Positions 1-5,090 of a DNA stretch of 5,090 nucleotides are shown here, piece by piece (the stretch's first letter is position 1; each line of letters begins with the position of its first letter). The notes under the pieces were generated by a model, which did not search any database, was not told the DNA's origin, and saw nothing but the letters and a program-made list of their open reading frames with translations. The stretch covers positions 1 through 5,090 of the forward strand of contig JAMDCL010000080.1 of NCBI GenBank assembly GCA_023489065.1, given 5' to 3'. The position numbers and the translations under genes were made by a program. The DNA is from Deltaproteobacteria bacterium (GTDB lineage: Bacteria; JAMCPX01).

Positions 1-1
1 G

Positions 2-1198
2 TCAGGCGTGTAAGAGCGCCTGGGTGGATTTCAATTTTTTATATGCCGAGGAATAATCTCCTCTTTTCGCCAATAATTCCGCATTGAGTATCTCTGTCGA
101 CGGTATGCGAATCCATTTATTATCGAGATAGGAGAGCTGCTCGGAAGCATCATCGACCATTTCGAGCCGGAGCAGGAGCTTCGCAAACATAATTCTCGTC
201 AGCAGGTCGTCGGGACTGTCGGACAGCAGTCTCCGGTAAAACCGGATCAGCTCGAAAGGATTGTCATGTTTCAGATAAATATCCTCCATCCTGATCAGGA
301 AAACCGCATTGTGCGTCATGGCATACCCTGCTTCCCATTCCTCGATGGCCTTTTCCATTTCACCTTTGTTGTTCAGCAGTGTTTCCCCGCTTGTTATGTA
401 AGCGGGTACAAATTCCGGATTGAGTTTCTTTACATCACCGAGTTTTTTCAGAGCAAGGTCCGCGTCACCGCTCTGAAGGATTGCCACGGCGTATTTATAT
501 TTCAGTTCTCCCAGCCTCAGCCGCTGCTCTTTATAATCCTGCGTTCCTTTCGCAAGTTTCATGATAATCTTATGCGTCCTGTAGGCCTCTTCCGCTTTTT
601 CTGCTGCTATGTAGGCATCTCTCAGGAGAGAGAGGAAATGGACATTTTCTTCCTCTATGCTCACCAGTTTTTTCCCCACATCTATCATACTGTTCAGCTC
701 TTTCGTGAGAGCGTACACCCTGTACAGGAGGAGAAGGAGCGGTATGTTTTCGGGGTCCTGATATTTGATTTTGAGCAATATTTTCAATGCTCCCGGGTTA
801 TCCTTGAGCATGAGATAAGATTCCGACAGTTTGATGTGTGCTTTTATATTGAAAGGATTTTTCGCAATGGCATCTATGAAATAAGACTTGGCCTTTTCTG
901 CGTCTCCTTTCATGAGTTCAAAATTACCTTTCTCCACCAGTGATACGCTCAGGCTCTCCTTGTTCGTCTGGTTTTTTATCTGCCAGTCCCTGTAAATCCT
1001 GCTTGCCTCGCGGACAAGGCTGACAAGTGCCATCAAAAGCATACCGAGTATGAAAGAAGCTATAACGACGGCAGATGCGGTCGTATGAATGGATGTGGTC
1101 CTTGACAGAAAGAGTTCTATCTCTTTTCCATTGAACAGCGAAAGATAGCCGAACAAAAAAAGTATAACAATCAGTAAAAATACCATTGCCTGATACAT
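2..1198 (-). CDS. Membrane-anchored TPR protein, LapA/LapB-like
   Basis: The 398-residue protein starts with a LapA-like (DUF1049) hairpin: a hydrophobic helix at about 4-22, a short polar loop with NGKEIELFL, and a second helix at about 41-62 ending in basic residues (REASRIYR). A soluble part of about 320 residues follows, with degenerate TPR units visible near 86-119, 120-153, 230-264, 265-298, 333-366 and 371-390. TPR signatures include GDAEKAKSYFIDAIAKNP and GDADLALKKLGDVKKLNP. In E. coli, LapA and LapB (YciM) are separate inner-membrane proteins that control LPS synthesis through FtsH and LpxC; fusion-like forms occur in some other phyla. By analogy this protein may act in envelope assembly, but it could be a generic TPR scaffold. 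It has no cysteine, so the rubredoxin-like tail of LapB is absent. The TGA stop lies at 4-2. The start at 1198 is preferred over the GTG at 1207 because of the AGGTGA site. Confidence 0.85.
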   Translation of the reverse strand: MYQAMVFLLIVILFLFGYLSLFNGKEIELFLSRTTSIHTTASAVVIASFILGMLLMALVSLVREASRIYRDWQIKNQTNKESLSVSLVEKGNFELMKGDAEKAKSYFIDAIAKNPFNIKAHIKLSESYLMLKDNPGALKILLKIKYQDPENIPLLLLLYRVYALTKELNSMIDVGKKLVSIEEENVHFLSLLRDAYIAAEKAEEAYRTHKIIMKLAKGTQDYKEQRLRLGELKYKYAVAILQSGDADLALKKLGDVKKLNPEFVPAYITSGETLLNNKGEMEKAIEEWEAGYAMTHNAVFLIRMEDIYLKHDNPFELIRFYRRLLSDSPDDLLTRIMFAKLLLRLEMVDDASEQLSYLDNKWIRIPSTEILNAELLAKRGDYSSAYKKLKSTQALLHA

Positions 1199-1203
1199 TT
1201 TCT

Positions 1204-1209
1204 TCACCT
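1204..1209 (-). promoter_or_regulatory. Ribosome binding site of the TPR gene, overlapping the rlmH stop
   Basis: AGGTGA on the minus strand spans the rlmH TAG and lies five bases (AGAAA) before the ATG at 1198. It supports that ATG over the in-frame GTG at 1207, which lies inside this motif and has no binding site of its own. Confidence 0.65.
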
Positions 1210-1672
1210 ATTTATGATACGGCAGCCCGTGCATTATGGAAAAAGCCCTGTAAATCTGTTCTGCGATTATGACCATGGTCAGCTCATGGGGAAAGGTCAT
1301 GGACGATAACGACAACACAGTATCCGCCCTCTGTTTCACAGAACTATCAATACCTATGGGTCCGCCAATTATTATATTCATAATCTTTATGCCGCTCATT
1401 ATACGCTTATTTAAAAAGTTTGCAAATAACTCCGAACTCATCGTGTTGCCGCCTTTATCAAGAACAATATTATAGCAGCCTTCCATAAGTTCAACCAGTT
1501 TTTTTGCTTCCTTTCTCAAAGCACTGATCTCTGAGTTCGATGTGAGCGGTTCCTGCCGGATCGTCTTTACAGCTATTGCAGAATATTTTCTTATTCTTTC
1601 AAGATAGCGTTCGGTCAGCTTCTGTACATGTTCATCTTTCGGTAATCCGACGGATACTATCGTGATGAACAT
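1208..1672 (-). CDS. rlmH: 23S rRNA (pseudouridine1915-N3)-methyltransferase RlmH
   Basis: RlmH is a homodimeric SPOUT methyltransferase that uses S-adenosylmethionine to methylate N3 of pseudouridine 1915 in helix 69 of 23S rRNA on assembled 70S ribosomes. The 154 residues match the E. coli length of 155. Seen are the N-terminal strand MFITIVSVGLPKDE, LDKGG at 71-75, the knot and cofactor loop IIGGPIG at 101-107, and the highly conserved tail with LSLSSMTFPHELTMVIIAEQIYRAFSI ending GLPYHK. I choose the ATG at 1672, two bases after the rsfS stop (TAATAATG). A GTG at 1708 would add 12 residues (MVGCPEGCDRII) that homologues lack. The ribosome binding site is weak, which fits reinitiation after rsfS. 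The neighbouring rsfS also acts on the large subunit, a common pairing in bacteria. No missing motif is seen. Confidence 0.97.
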   Translation of the reverse strand: MFITIVSVGLPKDEHVQKLTERYLERIRKYSAIAVKTIRQEPLTSNSEISALRKEAKKLVELMEGCYNIVLDKGGNTMSSELFANFLNKRIMSGIKIMNIIIGGPIGIDSSVKQRADTVLSLSSMTFPHELTMVIIAEQIYRAFSIMHGLPYHK

Positions 1673-1674
1673 TA

Positions 1675-2022
1675 TTATTCTATCACAGCCCTCTGGGCAT
1701 CCGACCACAACCCGTCTATGTCATAGTACGATCTCATGGTATCAAGAAAGATATGCACGACGATATCGTCATAATCAACAACGATCCAGGCACCGGACTT
1801 CTCTCCTTCCACGCCCTGAGGTTTGATACCGGTCTTGCCGAGTTCATCCATGACATACCCTGCAACGGCACGGGATTGCCTTTCGGATTTCACGGAACAG
1901 ATTATAAAATAATCAACGATGCTTACGTGCTTCCTCATATCTATAACAACGATATCTTCCGCCAGTTTATCGGTCAACAGCGTCTTGATTTTTTTTATAA
2001 GTTCCTGCGTGGGAATACTAAT
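1675..2022 (-). CDS. rsfS: Ribosomal silencing factor RsfS (YbeB/Iojap family), probable ATT start
   Basis: RsfS binds ribosomal protein uL14 on the 50S subunit and blocks joining with 30S, reducing translation in starvation. The family core is clear: LAEDIVVIDM, VDYFIICSVKSERQ, GVEGEKSGAWIVVDYDDIVVHIF and the terminal YDIDGLWSDA. The first ordinary start codon is a TTG at 1977, giving 100 residues, but it lacks a ribosome binding site and cuts into the usual N-terminal helix. The frame stays open upstream and encodes PTQELIKKIKTLLTDK, typical of the family N-terminus. It reaches an ATT at 2022, ten bases after AAAAGGAG, giving 115 residues, a normal length. That ATT shares one base with the nadD stop codon (ATTAG). 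The TAA at 1677-1675 is two bases from the rlmH ATG, so coupled translation on both sides is likely. The family call is very secure, the exact start less so. Confidence 0.93.
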   Translation of the reverse strand: MSIPTQELIKKIKTLLTDKLAEDIVVIDMRKHVSIVDYFIICSVKSERQSRAVAGYVMDELGKTGIKPQGVEGEKSGAWIVVDYDDIVVHIFLDTMRSYYDIDGLWSDAQRAVIE

Positions 2023-2764
2023 AGTACAGCCGCTCCTTTTCTATATATTCTATTACCGGATCCGGCGTAAGATAACGGATCGACCTGTGCTGCCGGACAA
2101 GTGCCCTTATCCCGCTCGATGAAATATCAAGCACCGGCAAAGAAGACAGGTAAACCTTTTTTCCGTTTTTATGCATCAAAATTCCTTCTTTTTCTTTATA
2201 CCAGAATTCATTCTTGAGGTCAACCGGCACAAGCTGCTCCAGATTTTCAGAGGTGATGTGTCTCGTTATGACGATCATATCACACAAGGAAAAGATGAGC
2301 GATGGCGAATTCCACGTGTTTATATGCGCAAAATCATCTTCGCCGAGGATAAAGCTCAACCCGGTATCGCTGTCGTATTTCTCCAGAAGAGCCTGCAGGG
2401 TCCGGTACGTGTAGGATGGCGCAGGAAGGCGTTCTTCGATATCTTCGAGTATAAAGCTCAACCCGGTATCGCTGTCGTATTTCTCCAGAAGAGCCTGCAG
2501 GGTCCGGTACGTGTAGGATGGCGCAGGAAGGCGTTCTTCGATATCTTCGAGTATAAAGCCGGGATTGTTTTGGATCGCCATAGCGGTCATTTTTTTTCTA
2601 TGGCGGTATTCCAGCACGGACTCCGCAGTCTTGTGCGGCGGCACGAAGGTCGGAATAAACAGGACTTTGTCGAGGGAGAACCGCTGACGTATTTCTTCAG
2701 CCCCCCGCAGATGGCCTATGTGTATGGGGTTGAAGCTGCCCCCAAGGATACCGAAACTATGCAT
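2018..2764 (-). CDS. nadD: Nicotinate-nucleotide adenylyltransferase with a 34-residue internal tandem duplication
   Basis: NadD joins nicotinate mononucleotide and ATP to form deamido-NAD, a late step of NAD synthesis in the cytoplasm. The nucleotidyltransferase signature FGILGGSFNPIHIGHL opens the protein, with HxGH at 15-18, and the second signature DISSSGIR lies near 213-220. Residues 70-103 and 104-137 are identical copies of a segment beginning FILEDIEERL and containing PSYTYRTL; FILGEDDF then follows, as expected of the family. Without one copy the protein would be 214 residues, almost exactly the E. coli length of 213, against 248 here. I choose the ATG at 2764 because homologues start right before the GG(S/T)F motif. 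A TTG at 2782 would add six residues (MSAGNC) with no better binding site. The TAG stop overlaps the inferred rsfS start. Function is secure as a family call; whether this duplicated version is active or is an assembly error is open. Confidence 0.95.
   Translation of the reverse strand: MHSFGILGGSFNPIHIGHLRGAEEIRQRFSLDKVLFIPTFVPPHKTAESVLEYRHRKKMTAMAIQNNPGFILEDIEERLPAPSYTYRTLQALLEKYDSDTGLSFILEDIEERLPAPSYTYRTLQALLEKYDSDTGLSFILGEDDFAHINTWNSPSLIFSLCDMIVITRHITSENLEQLVPVDLKNEFWYKEKEGILMHKNGKKVYLSSLPVLDISSSGIRALVRQHRSIRYLTPDPVIEYIEKERLYY
2033..2040 (-). promoter_or_regulatory. Strong ribosome binding site for rsfS inside the end of nadD
   Basis: AAAAGGAG on the minus strand lies in the last nadD codons. 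It ends ten bases before an ATT codon at 2022 in the rsfS frame. No ATG, GTG or TTG lies at a usable distance in that frame, so this site argues for ATT initiation. The TTG at 1977 has no such site. Confidence 0.6.
2349..2559 (-). repeat. Perfect 102-bp tandem duplication inside nadD
   Basis: Bases 2349-2450 and 2451-2552 are identical, and the first seven bases of the unit (ATAAAGC on the plus strand) recur at 2553-2559. The period is 34 codons, so the reading frame is kept. The ancestral ends share short homology: on the minus strand GCTTTATACTCG and GCTTTATCCTCG, 12 bases with one mismatch, both encoding part of FIL. This suggests slippage or short-homology recombination between two FIL-coding sites. 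Complete identity means the event is very recent, or is an assembly artefact. Confidence 0.95.
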
Positions 2765-2822
2765 ACAATTCCCGGCACTCAATTCTTCTGAACAAACAAG
2801 AGAGAGAGTATTTATATTTCAT
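2757..2822 (-). other. Possible 21-codon leader ORF overlapping the nadD start
   Basis: An ATG at 2822 opens a frame of 21 codons (MKYKYSLSC...ELYA) that stops at TAG 2759-2757, just past the nadD ATG at 2764 and in another frame. A GGAGGGTGA stretch, part of the G-rich element, lies seven bases before its ATG and would be a good ribosome binding site. The nadD ATG has only a weak GGGA upstream, so a translated leader could deliver ribosomes to nadD by coupling. The peptide matches nothing I know, and an open frame this short arises often by chance. It includes a (CT)5 tract at 2808-2799. Confidence 0.2.
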
Positions 2823-2828
2823 CTTGTT

Positions 2829-2870
2829 GTCACCCTCCCTTTCGTCCCTCCCGTCGAGGGAGGGAAAGAA
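2829..2870 (-). repeat. G-rich hairpin, REP-like element in the proA-nadD gap
   Basis: The 2765-2921 interval has no clear gene. Its centre holds a perfect 8-bp stem (2845-2852 with 2858-2865) around a five-base loop, TCGAC on the minus strand. The same strand, which is the RNA strand of the operon, then reads GGGAGGG, six bases, GGGAGGG (2852-2833), which fits a three-tetrad G-quadruplex pattern with loops of 1, 6 and 1. The order C-rich arm, TCGAC-type loop, G-rich arm, second G-rich block ending GGGTGA resembles dispersed hairpin repeats that I recall from many proteobacterial intergenic regions. That resemblance is from memory, not a search. No T-run follows the stem on either strand, so it does not look like an intrinsic terminator. 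A short palindrome, CTGTCGGACAG, lies beside it at 2878-2888. Confidence 0.55.
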
Positions 2871-2921
2871 GAAGGGACTGTCGGACAGCAAGTTCAGAGG
2901 AGGATATGAAGACCGCACGTC

Positions 2922-4175
2922 CTACTCCCTGACCTGTCCGTTCCCCATGATGACGAACTTCTGTGCGGTCAGTTCCTCAAGCCCCATGGGGCCGAATGCG
3001 TGCAGCTTCGAAGTCGATATGCCTATCTCGGCTCCAAGCCCGAGCTGGAACCCGTCGCTGAACCTCGTGGAAGCATTGACCAGTACGGTCGATGAATCCA
3101 CCTCCCGGAAAAACCTCATAGAGTGCCCGACATTGCTCGTTACGATAGAATCCGTATGATGCGACCCGTAATGGTTGATATGCTCGATAGCCTGATCCAG
3201 CGAATCCACAACCCTTACCGAAAGGATAAGGTCAAGATACTCCGTAAACCAATCCTGTTCCGTTGCCGGCTTTATATCATGAACAATGCCCCGCGTTCTC
3301 TCACACCCCCGGATCTCGACCCCTGCCTTTTTATACATAGTTATCATCTCCGGCAGGAACTGCCCCGCAATGTCCTTGTGAACGAGCATGGTCTCCATGG
3401 CATTGCAAACACCCGGCCTTTGGACCTTTGCATTGAAGCAGACTGCCTTTGCCATGTCTGTATCCGCATCCGCATCGACGAATACATGACAAATACCTTT
3501 GTAGTGTTTCAACACCGGGATGCGCGAATGCTCTGCAACCGCCCGTATCAGTGACTCTCCGCCCCTCGGTATGACAAGATCGATGAGTTCATCCTGCTTC
3601 AAAAATTCATACAGCACATCTTTATCGGGCGTATCGATGAACTGAACGGCTTCGGACGGGAGAGCCGCTTTTTTCAGGGCATCGGACAGCACACCGGCAA
3701 TCGCCCTGTTCGAATTGATAGCCTCTGAACCGCCCTTGAGGATCACGGCATTCCCCGATTTGATGCACAAAGCGGAGGCATCCGCCGTAACATTCGGCCT
3801 CGACTCGTATATCATCAGGATGACGCCGAGAGGGATGCGCATCCTGCCGACCAGCAGGCCGTTCGGCCTTGTCCACGCCTTCGTTATCTCGCCGACCGGG
3901 TCTTTCAATGCTTTGACTTCACGGATGCTGTCAATCATAGATGTGAGTGTTTTTTCCGTAATCGTAAGCCTGTCGATGAAAGCGCTCTGCATTCCCTGTT
4001 TTTTTGCAGCACCGACATCGATGTCGTTCGCTTTCCGAATCAATGCGCTGTTCTGCAAAAGTCCCTCAGCCATATATTCAAGCGCTGCATCTTTTTTTGC
4101 CGTACCTGCAGCACCGAGTTTCAGTCCCGCATACTTCGATTTTTGTGCTATGCCGGTGACATCGTTTTTATCCAT
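2922..4175 (-). CDS. proA: Glutamate-5-semialdehyde dehydrogenase (gamma-glutamyl phosphate reductase)
   Basis: ProA reduces gamma-glutamyl phosphate with NADPH to glutamate 5-semialdehyde, which cyclises to pyrroline-5-carboxylate; it is the second step of proline synthesis, in the cytoplasm. The protein is 417 residues, the usual family length. It shows the aldehyde dehydrogenase superfamily core: PLGVILMIYESRPNVT at about 115-130, the nucleotide-binding segment GNAVILKGGSEA at 141-152, VIPRGGESLI at 201-210, and the catalytic cysteine Cys257 within RPGVCNAMET. The C-terminal signatures VNASTRFSDGFQLGLGAEIGISTSKLHAFGPMGLEELT are intact, starting near residue 366. The ATG at 4175 has a good ribosome binding site five bases upstream. 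ProB lies 50 bp upstream, so the two pathway enzymes are co-expressed. Nothing looks broken. A 157-base gap to nadD follows the TAG stop. Confidence 0.98.
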   Translation of the reverse strand: MDKNDVTGIAQKSKYAGLKLGAAGTAKKDAALEYMAEGLLQNSALIRKANDIDVGAAKKQGMQSAFIDRLTITEKTLTSMIDSIREVKALKDPVGEITKAWTRPNGLLVGRMRIPLGVILMIYESRPNVTADASALCIKSGNAVILKGGSEAINSNRAIAGVLSDALKKAALPSEAVQFIDTPDKDVLYEFLKQDELIDLVIPRGGESLIRAVAEHSRIPVLKHYKGICHVFVDADADTDMAKAVCFNAKVQRPGVCNAMETMLVHKDIAGQFLPEMITMYKKAGVEIRGCERTRGIVHDIKPATEQDWFTEYLDLILSVRVVDSLDQAIEHINHYGSHHTDSIVTSNVGHSMRFFREVDSSTVLVNASTRFSDGFQLGLGAEIGISTSKLHAFGPMGLEELTAQKFVIMGNGQVRE

Positions 4176-4177
4176 AT

Positions 4178-4219
4178 TAACCTCTGATCTGACTGTATTG
4201 CATAACCTTTCTCTGATCT
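4178..4219 (-). repeat. Imperfect direct repeat in the proB-proA spacer
   Basis: On the minus strand AGATCAGAG occurs at 4219-4211 and again at 4190-4182, each followed by a GGTTA-like tail; the first copy carries four extra bases (AAAG-type) before GGTTA. The second copy supplies the proA ribosome binding site. The first copy is followed directly by an ATG at 4203 that opens an eight-codon frame (MQYSQIRG) ending in TAA two bases before the proA ATG. The repeat is read directly from the sequence. Any regulatory role is unproven, and chance is a fair explanation for a 9-base match. Confidence 0.4.
4181..4185 (-). promoter_or_regulatory. Ribosome binding site of proA
   Basis: AGAGG on the minus strand lies five bases (TTAAT) upstream of the ATG at 4175. 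The motif and spacing are near ideal and fix the proA start. Confidence 0.75.
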
Positions 4220-4225
4220 TCCCTA

Positions 4226-5090
4226 TTATTCATTATAACTATCCCTATTCAGCATGAGGTTGTCCCTGTGGATTACCTCGTCGCCTTTGGAATATCCCAG
4301 CGATCCGTTTATCTGCGATGACTTTTTGCCCTTTATCATGCCGATCTCCGTGACGGAATAATTCGTTATCCCCCTGCCTATCTCCCGGCCGCGAACATCC
4401 GCTATACTGACGACATCTCCCTGTTTAAACGTCCCGGATACATTCACCACACCCGCGGCAAGCAGGCTCTTCTGCTTTAACACCGCAGACCGGGCACCCT
4501 CGTCAATGGTTATTGAACCGGACGATTTCAAAAGGAGGCTGACCCATTTCTTGGCACCGCTTATCTTCTTCTGATTCGCGACGACAGTCGTTCCGAGCCT
4601 TTCTCCGCCTTCCCGCGTAAATTGATCCGCCAGTTTTGTTACGATATTTTCTATCCTGCCGTTTGCTATCGTCGTGCTGATGCCTATCCGTGCAAGCTGA
4701 CGTGCAGCGGATATCTTGGTTTTGATACCGCCGACACCATACCTGCTCTTGCCCTCCCCGGAGATCCTGTACTGTTCTATATGTTTTATTTCATCGATAG
4801 GTTTTGCATCGCTGTAGGTATGAGGATCGCGGTCGAATATTGCATCTATATTGCTGAGGATGATAAGCCGGTCCGCATTGATCATTGCGGCAACCATCGC
4901 AGAAAGCGTATCGTTGTCCCCCACTTTTATCTCCTCGACCGCTATTGCGTCATTCTCGTTCACGACGGGGATGAAACCCTTCTCAAGCATCAGTTCCATG
5001 GATCTCCGCGCATTGAGGTATCTTTGCCGGTCAATAAAATCCTCATGTGTGAGGAGCACCTGGGCAACAAGCTTATTGTAGGGGCTTTCT
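4226..5090 (-). CDS. proB: Glutamate 5-kinase (gamma-glutamyl kinase), N-terminus beyond the window
   Basis: ProB phosphorylates L-glutamate with ATP to gamma-glutamyl phosphate in the cytoplasm, the first and usually proline-inhibited step of proline synthesis. The visible 287 residues begin ESPYNKLVAQVLLTHEDF and align with E. coli ProB from about residue 90, so roughly 90 N-terminal residues with the ATP-binding start of the kinase fold are missing off the right edge. Seen in order are the glutamate-binding VNENDAIA segment, EIKVGDNDTLSA (matching E. coli Lys145, Asn149 and Asp150) and GVGGIKTK (matching Lys217). A C-terminal PUA domain follows (about the last 80 residues, from SGSITIDEGA to GYSKGDEVIHRDNLM). 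It ends in TAA 50 bp before proA, the normal partner. The GTG at 5059 is not the start, because the frame is open and homologous to the window edge. Identity is very secure; only the 5' end is unknown. Confidence 0.97.
   Translation of the reverse strand, partial: ESPYNKLVAQVLLTHEDFIDRQRYLNARRSMELMLEKGFIPVVNENDAIAVEEIKVGDNDTLSAMVAAMINADRLIILSNIDAIFDRDPHTYSDAKPIDEIKHIEQYRISGEGKSRYGVGGIKTKISAARQLARIGISTTIANGRIENIVTKLADQFTREGGERLGTTVVANQKKISGAKKWVSLLLKSSGSITIDEGARSAVLKQKSLLAAGVVNVSGTFKQGDVVSIADVRGREIGRGITNYSVTEIGMIKGKKSSQINGSLGYSKGDEVIHRDNLMLNRDSYNE

Noticed and set aside
266..943. 225-codon plus-strand open frame antisense to the TPR gene
   Set aside because: It resembles no protein family, is rich in Phe, Cys and His as expected of a shadow frame, and lies wholly over a convincing TPR coding region.
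1673..1708. GTG at 1708 as the rlmH start
   Set aside because: It would add 12 residues absent from homologues and overlap rsfS by 34 bases; the ATG at 1672 matches the family N-terminus and length.
2765..2782. TTG at 2782 as the nadD start
   Set aside because: It adds six residues before a methionine that already matches the family start, and its upstream AGAAG is no stronger than the site before the ATG. It is kept only as an alternative.
2171..2791. 206-codon plus-strand open frame antisense to nadD, also containing a repeated segment
   Set aside because: The repeat simply mirrors the 102-bp DNA duplication, whose length is a multiple of three in every frame. The minus strand is clearly NadD.
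2783..2840. A sigma70-type promoter for nadD (GTGACA and TATAAA on the minus strand)
   Set aside because: The two boxes are only about 11 bases apart, far below the usual 16-18, and no better -35 box fits the TATAAA.
2845..2870. Hairpin as an intrinsic terminator of proA
   Set aside because: There is no T-run after the stem on the minus strand, nor on the plus strand.
2895..2932. Plus-strand AGAGGAGGAT followed by ATG at 2906, like a strong ribosome binding site
   Set aside because: The frame it opens has only eight codons (MKTARPTP) before a TGA, and no plus-strand gene follows.
3622..3876. 84-codon minus-strand frame inside proA
   Set aside because: It is an out-of-frame translation of proA with low-complexity Arg-rich composition and no recognisable motif.

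Overview
The window holds a compact housekeeping gene cluster, with every supported gene on the minus strand. In transcription order (right to left) it runs: proB (5' part beyond the window), proA, nadD, rsfS, rlmH, and a membrane-anchored TPR protein with a LapA/LapB-like layout. I see no mobile element, CRISPR array, tRNA, rRNA, phage gene or defence gene. The plus-strand open frames are all shadows of the minus-strand genes.

The base composition is moderate, and the order proB-proA-nadD-rsfS-rlmH plus a LapA/TPR protein recalls Nitrospirota and Desulfobacterota (former Deltaproteobacteria). That placement is inferred from gene order and protein flavour only. The LapA/LapB-like protein points to a Gram-negative, LPS-bearing cell.

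Layout: 5090-4226 is the glutamate 5-kinase fragment with its PUA domain. 4225-4176 is a 50-bp spacer with an imperfect direct repeat and the proA ribosome binding site. 4175-2922 is proA. The only sizeable gap, 2921-2765, holds a G-rich hairpin element and a possible 21-codon leader ORF. 2764-2018 is nadD with a perfect 102-bp in-frame tandem duplication. 2022-1675 is rsfS, probably starting at an ATT codon that overlaps the nadD stop. 1672-1208 is rlmH. 1198-2 is the TPR protein, whose stop codon lies at the left edge.

How the genes work together: ProB and ProA catalyse the first two steps of proline synthesis from glutamate. NadD makes the dinucleotide precursor of NAD. RsfS and RlmH both act on the large ribosomal subunit. 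The last protein probably sits in the inner membrane with cytoplasmic TPRs. From nadD onward the genes overlap or lie within about 10 bases of each other, which suggests one transcript with translational coupling. I do not see a wholly new system. The most notable points are the nadD internal duplication, the ATT start of rsfS, the hairpin/G-quadruplex element between proA and nadD, and the missing rubredoxin-like tail on the LapAB-like protein.
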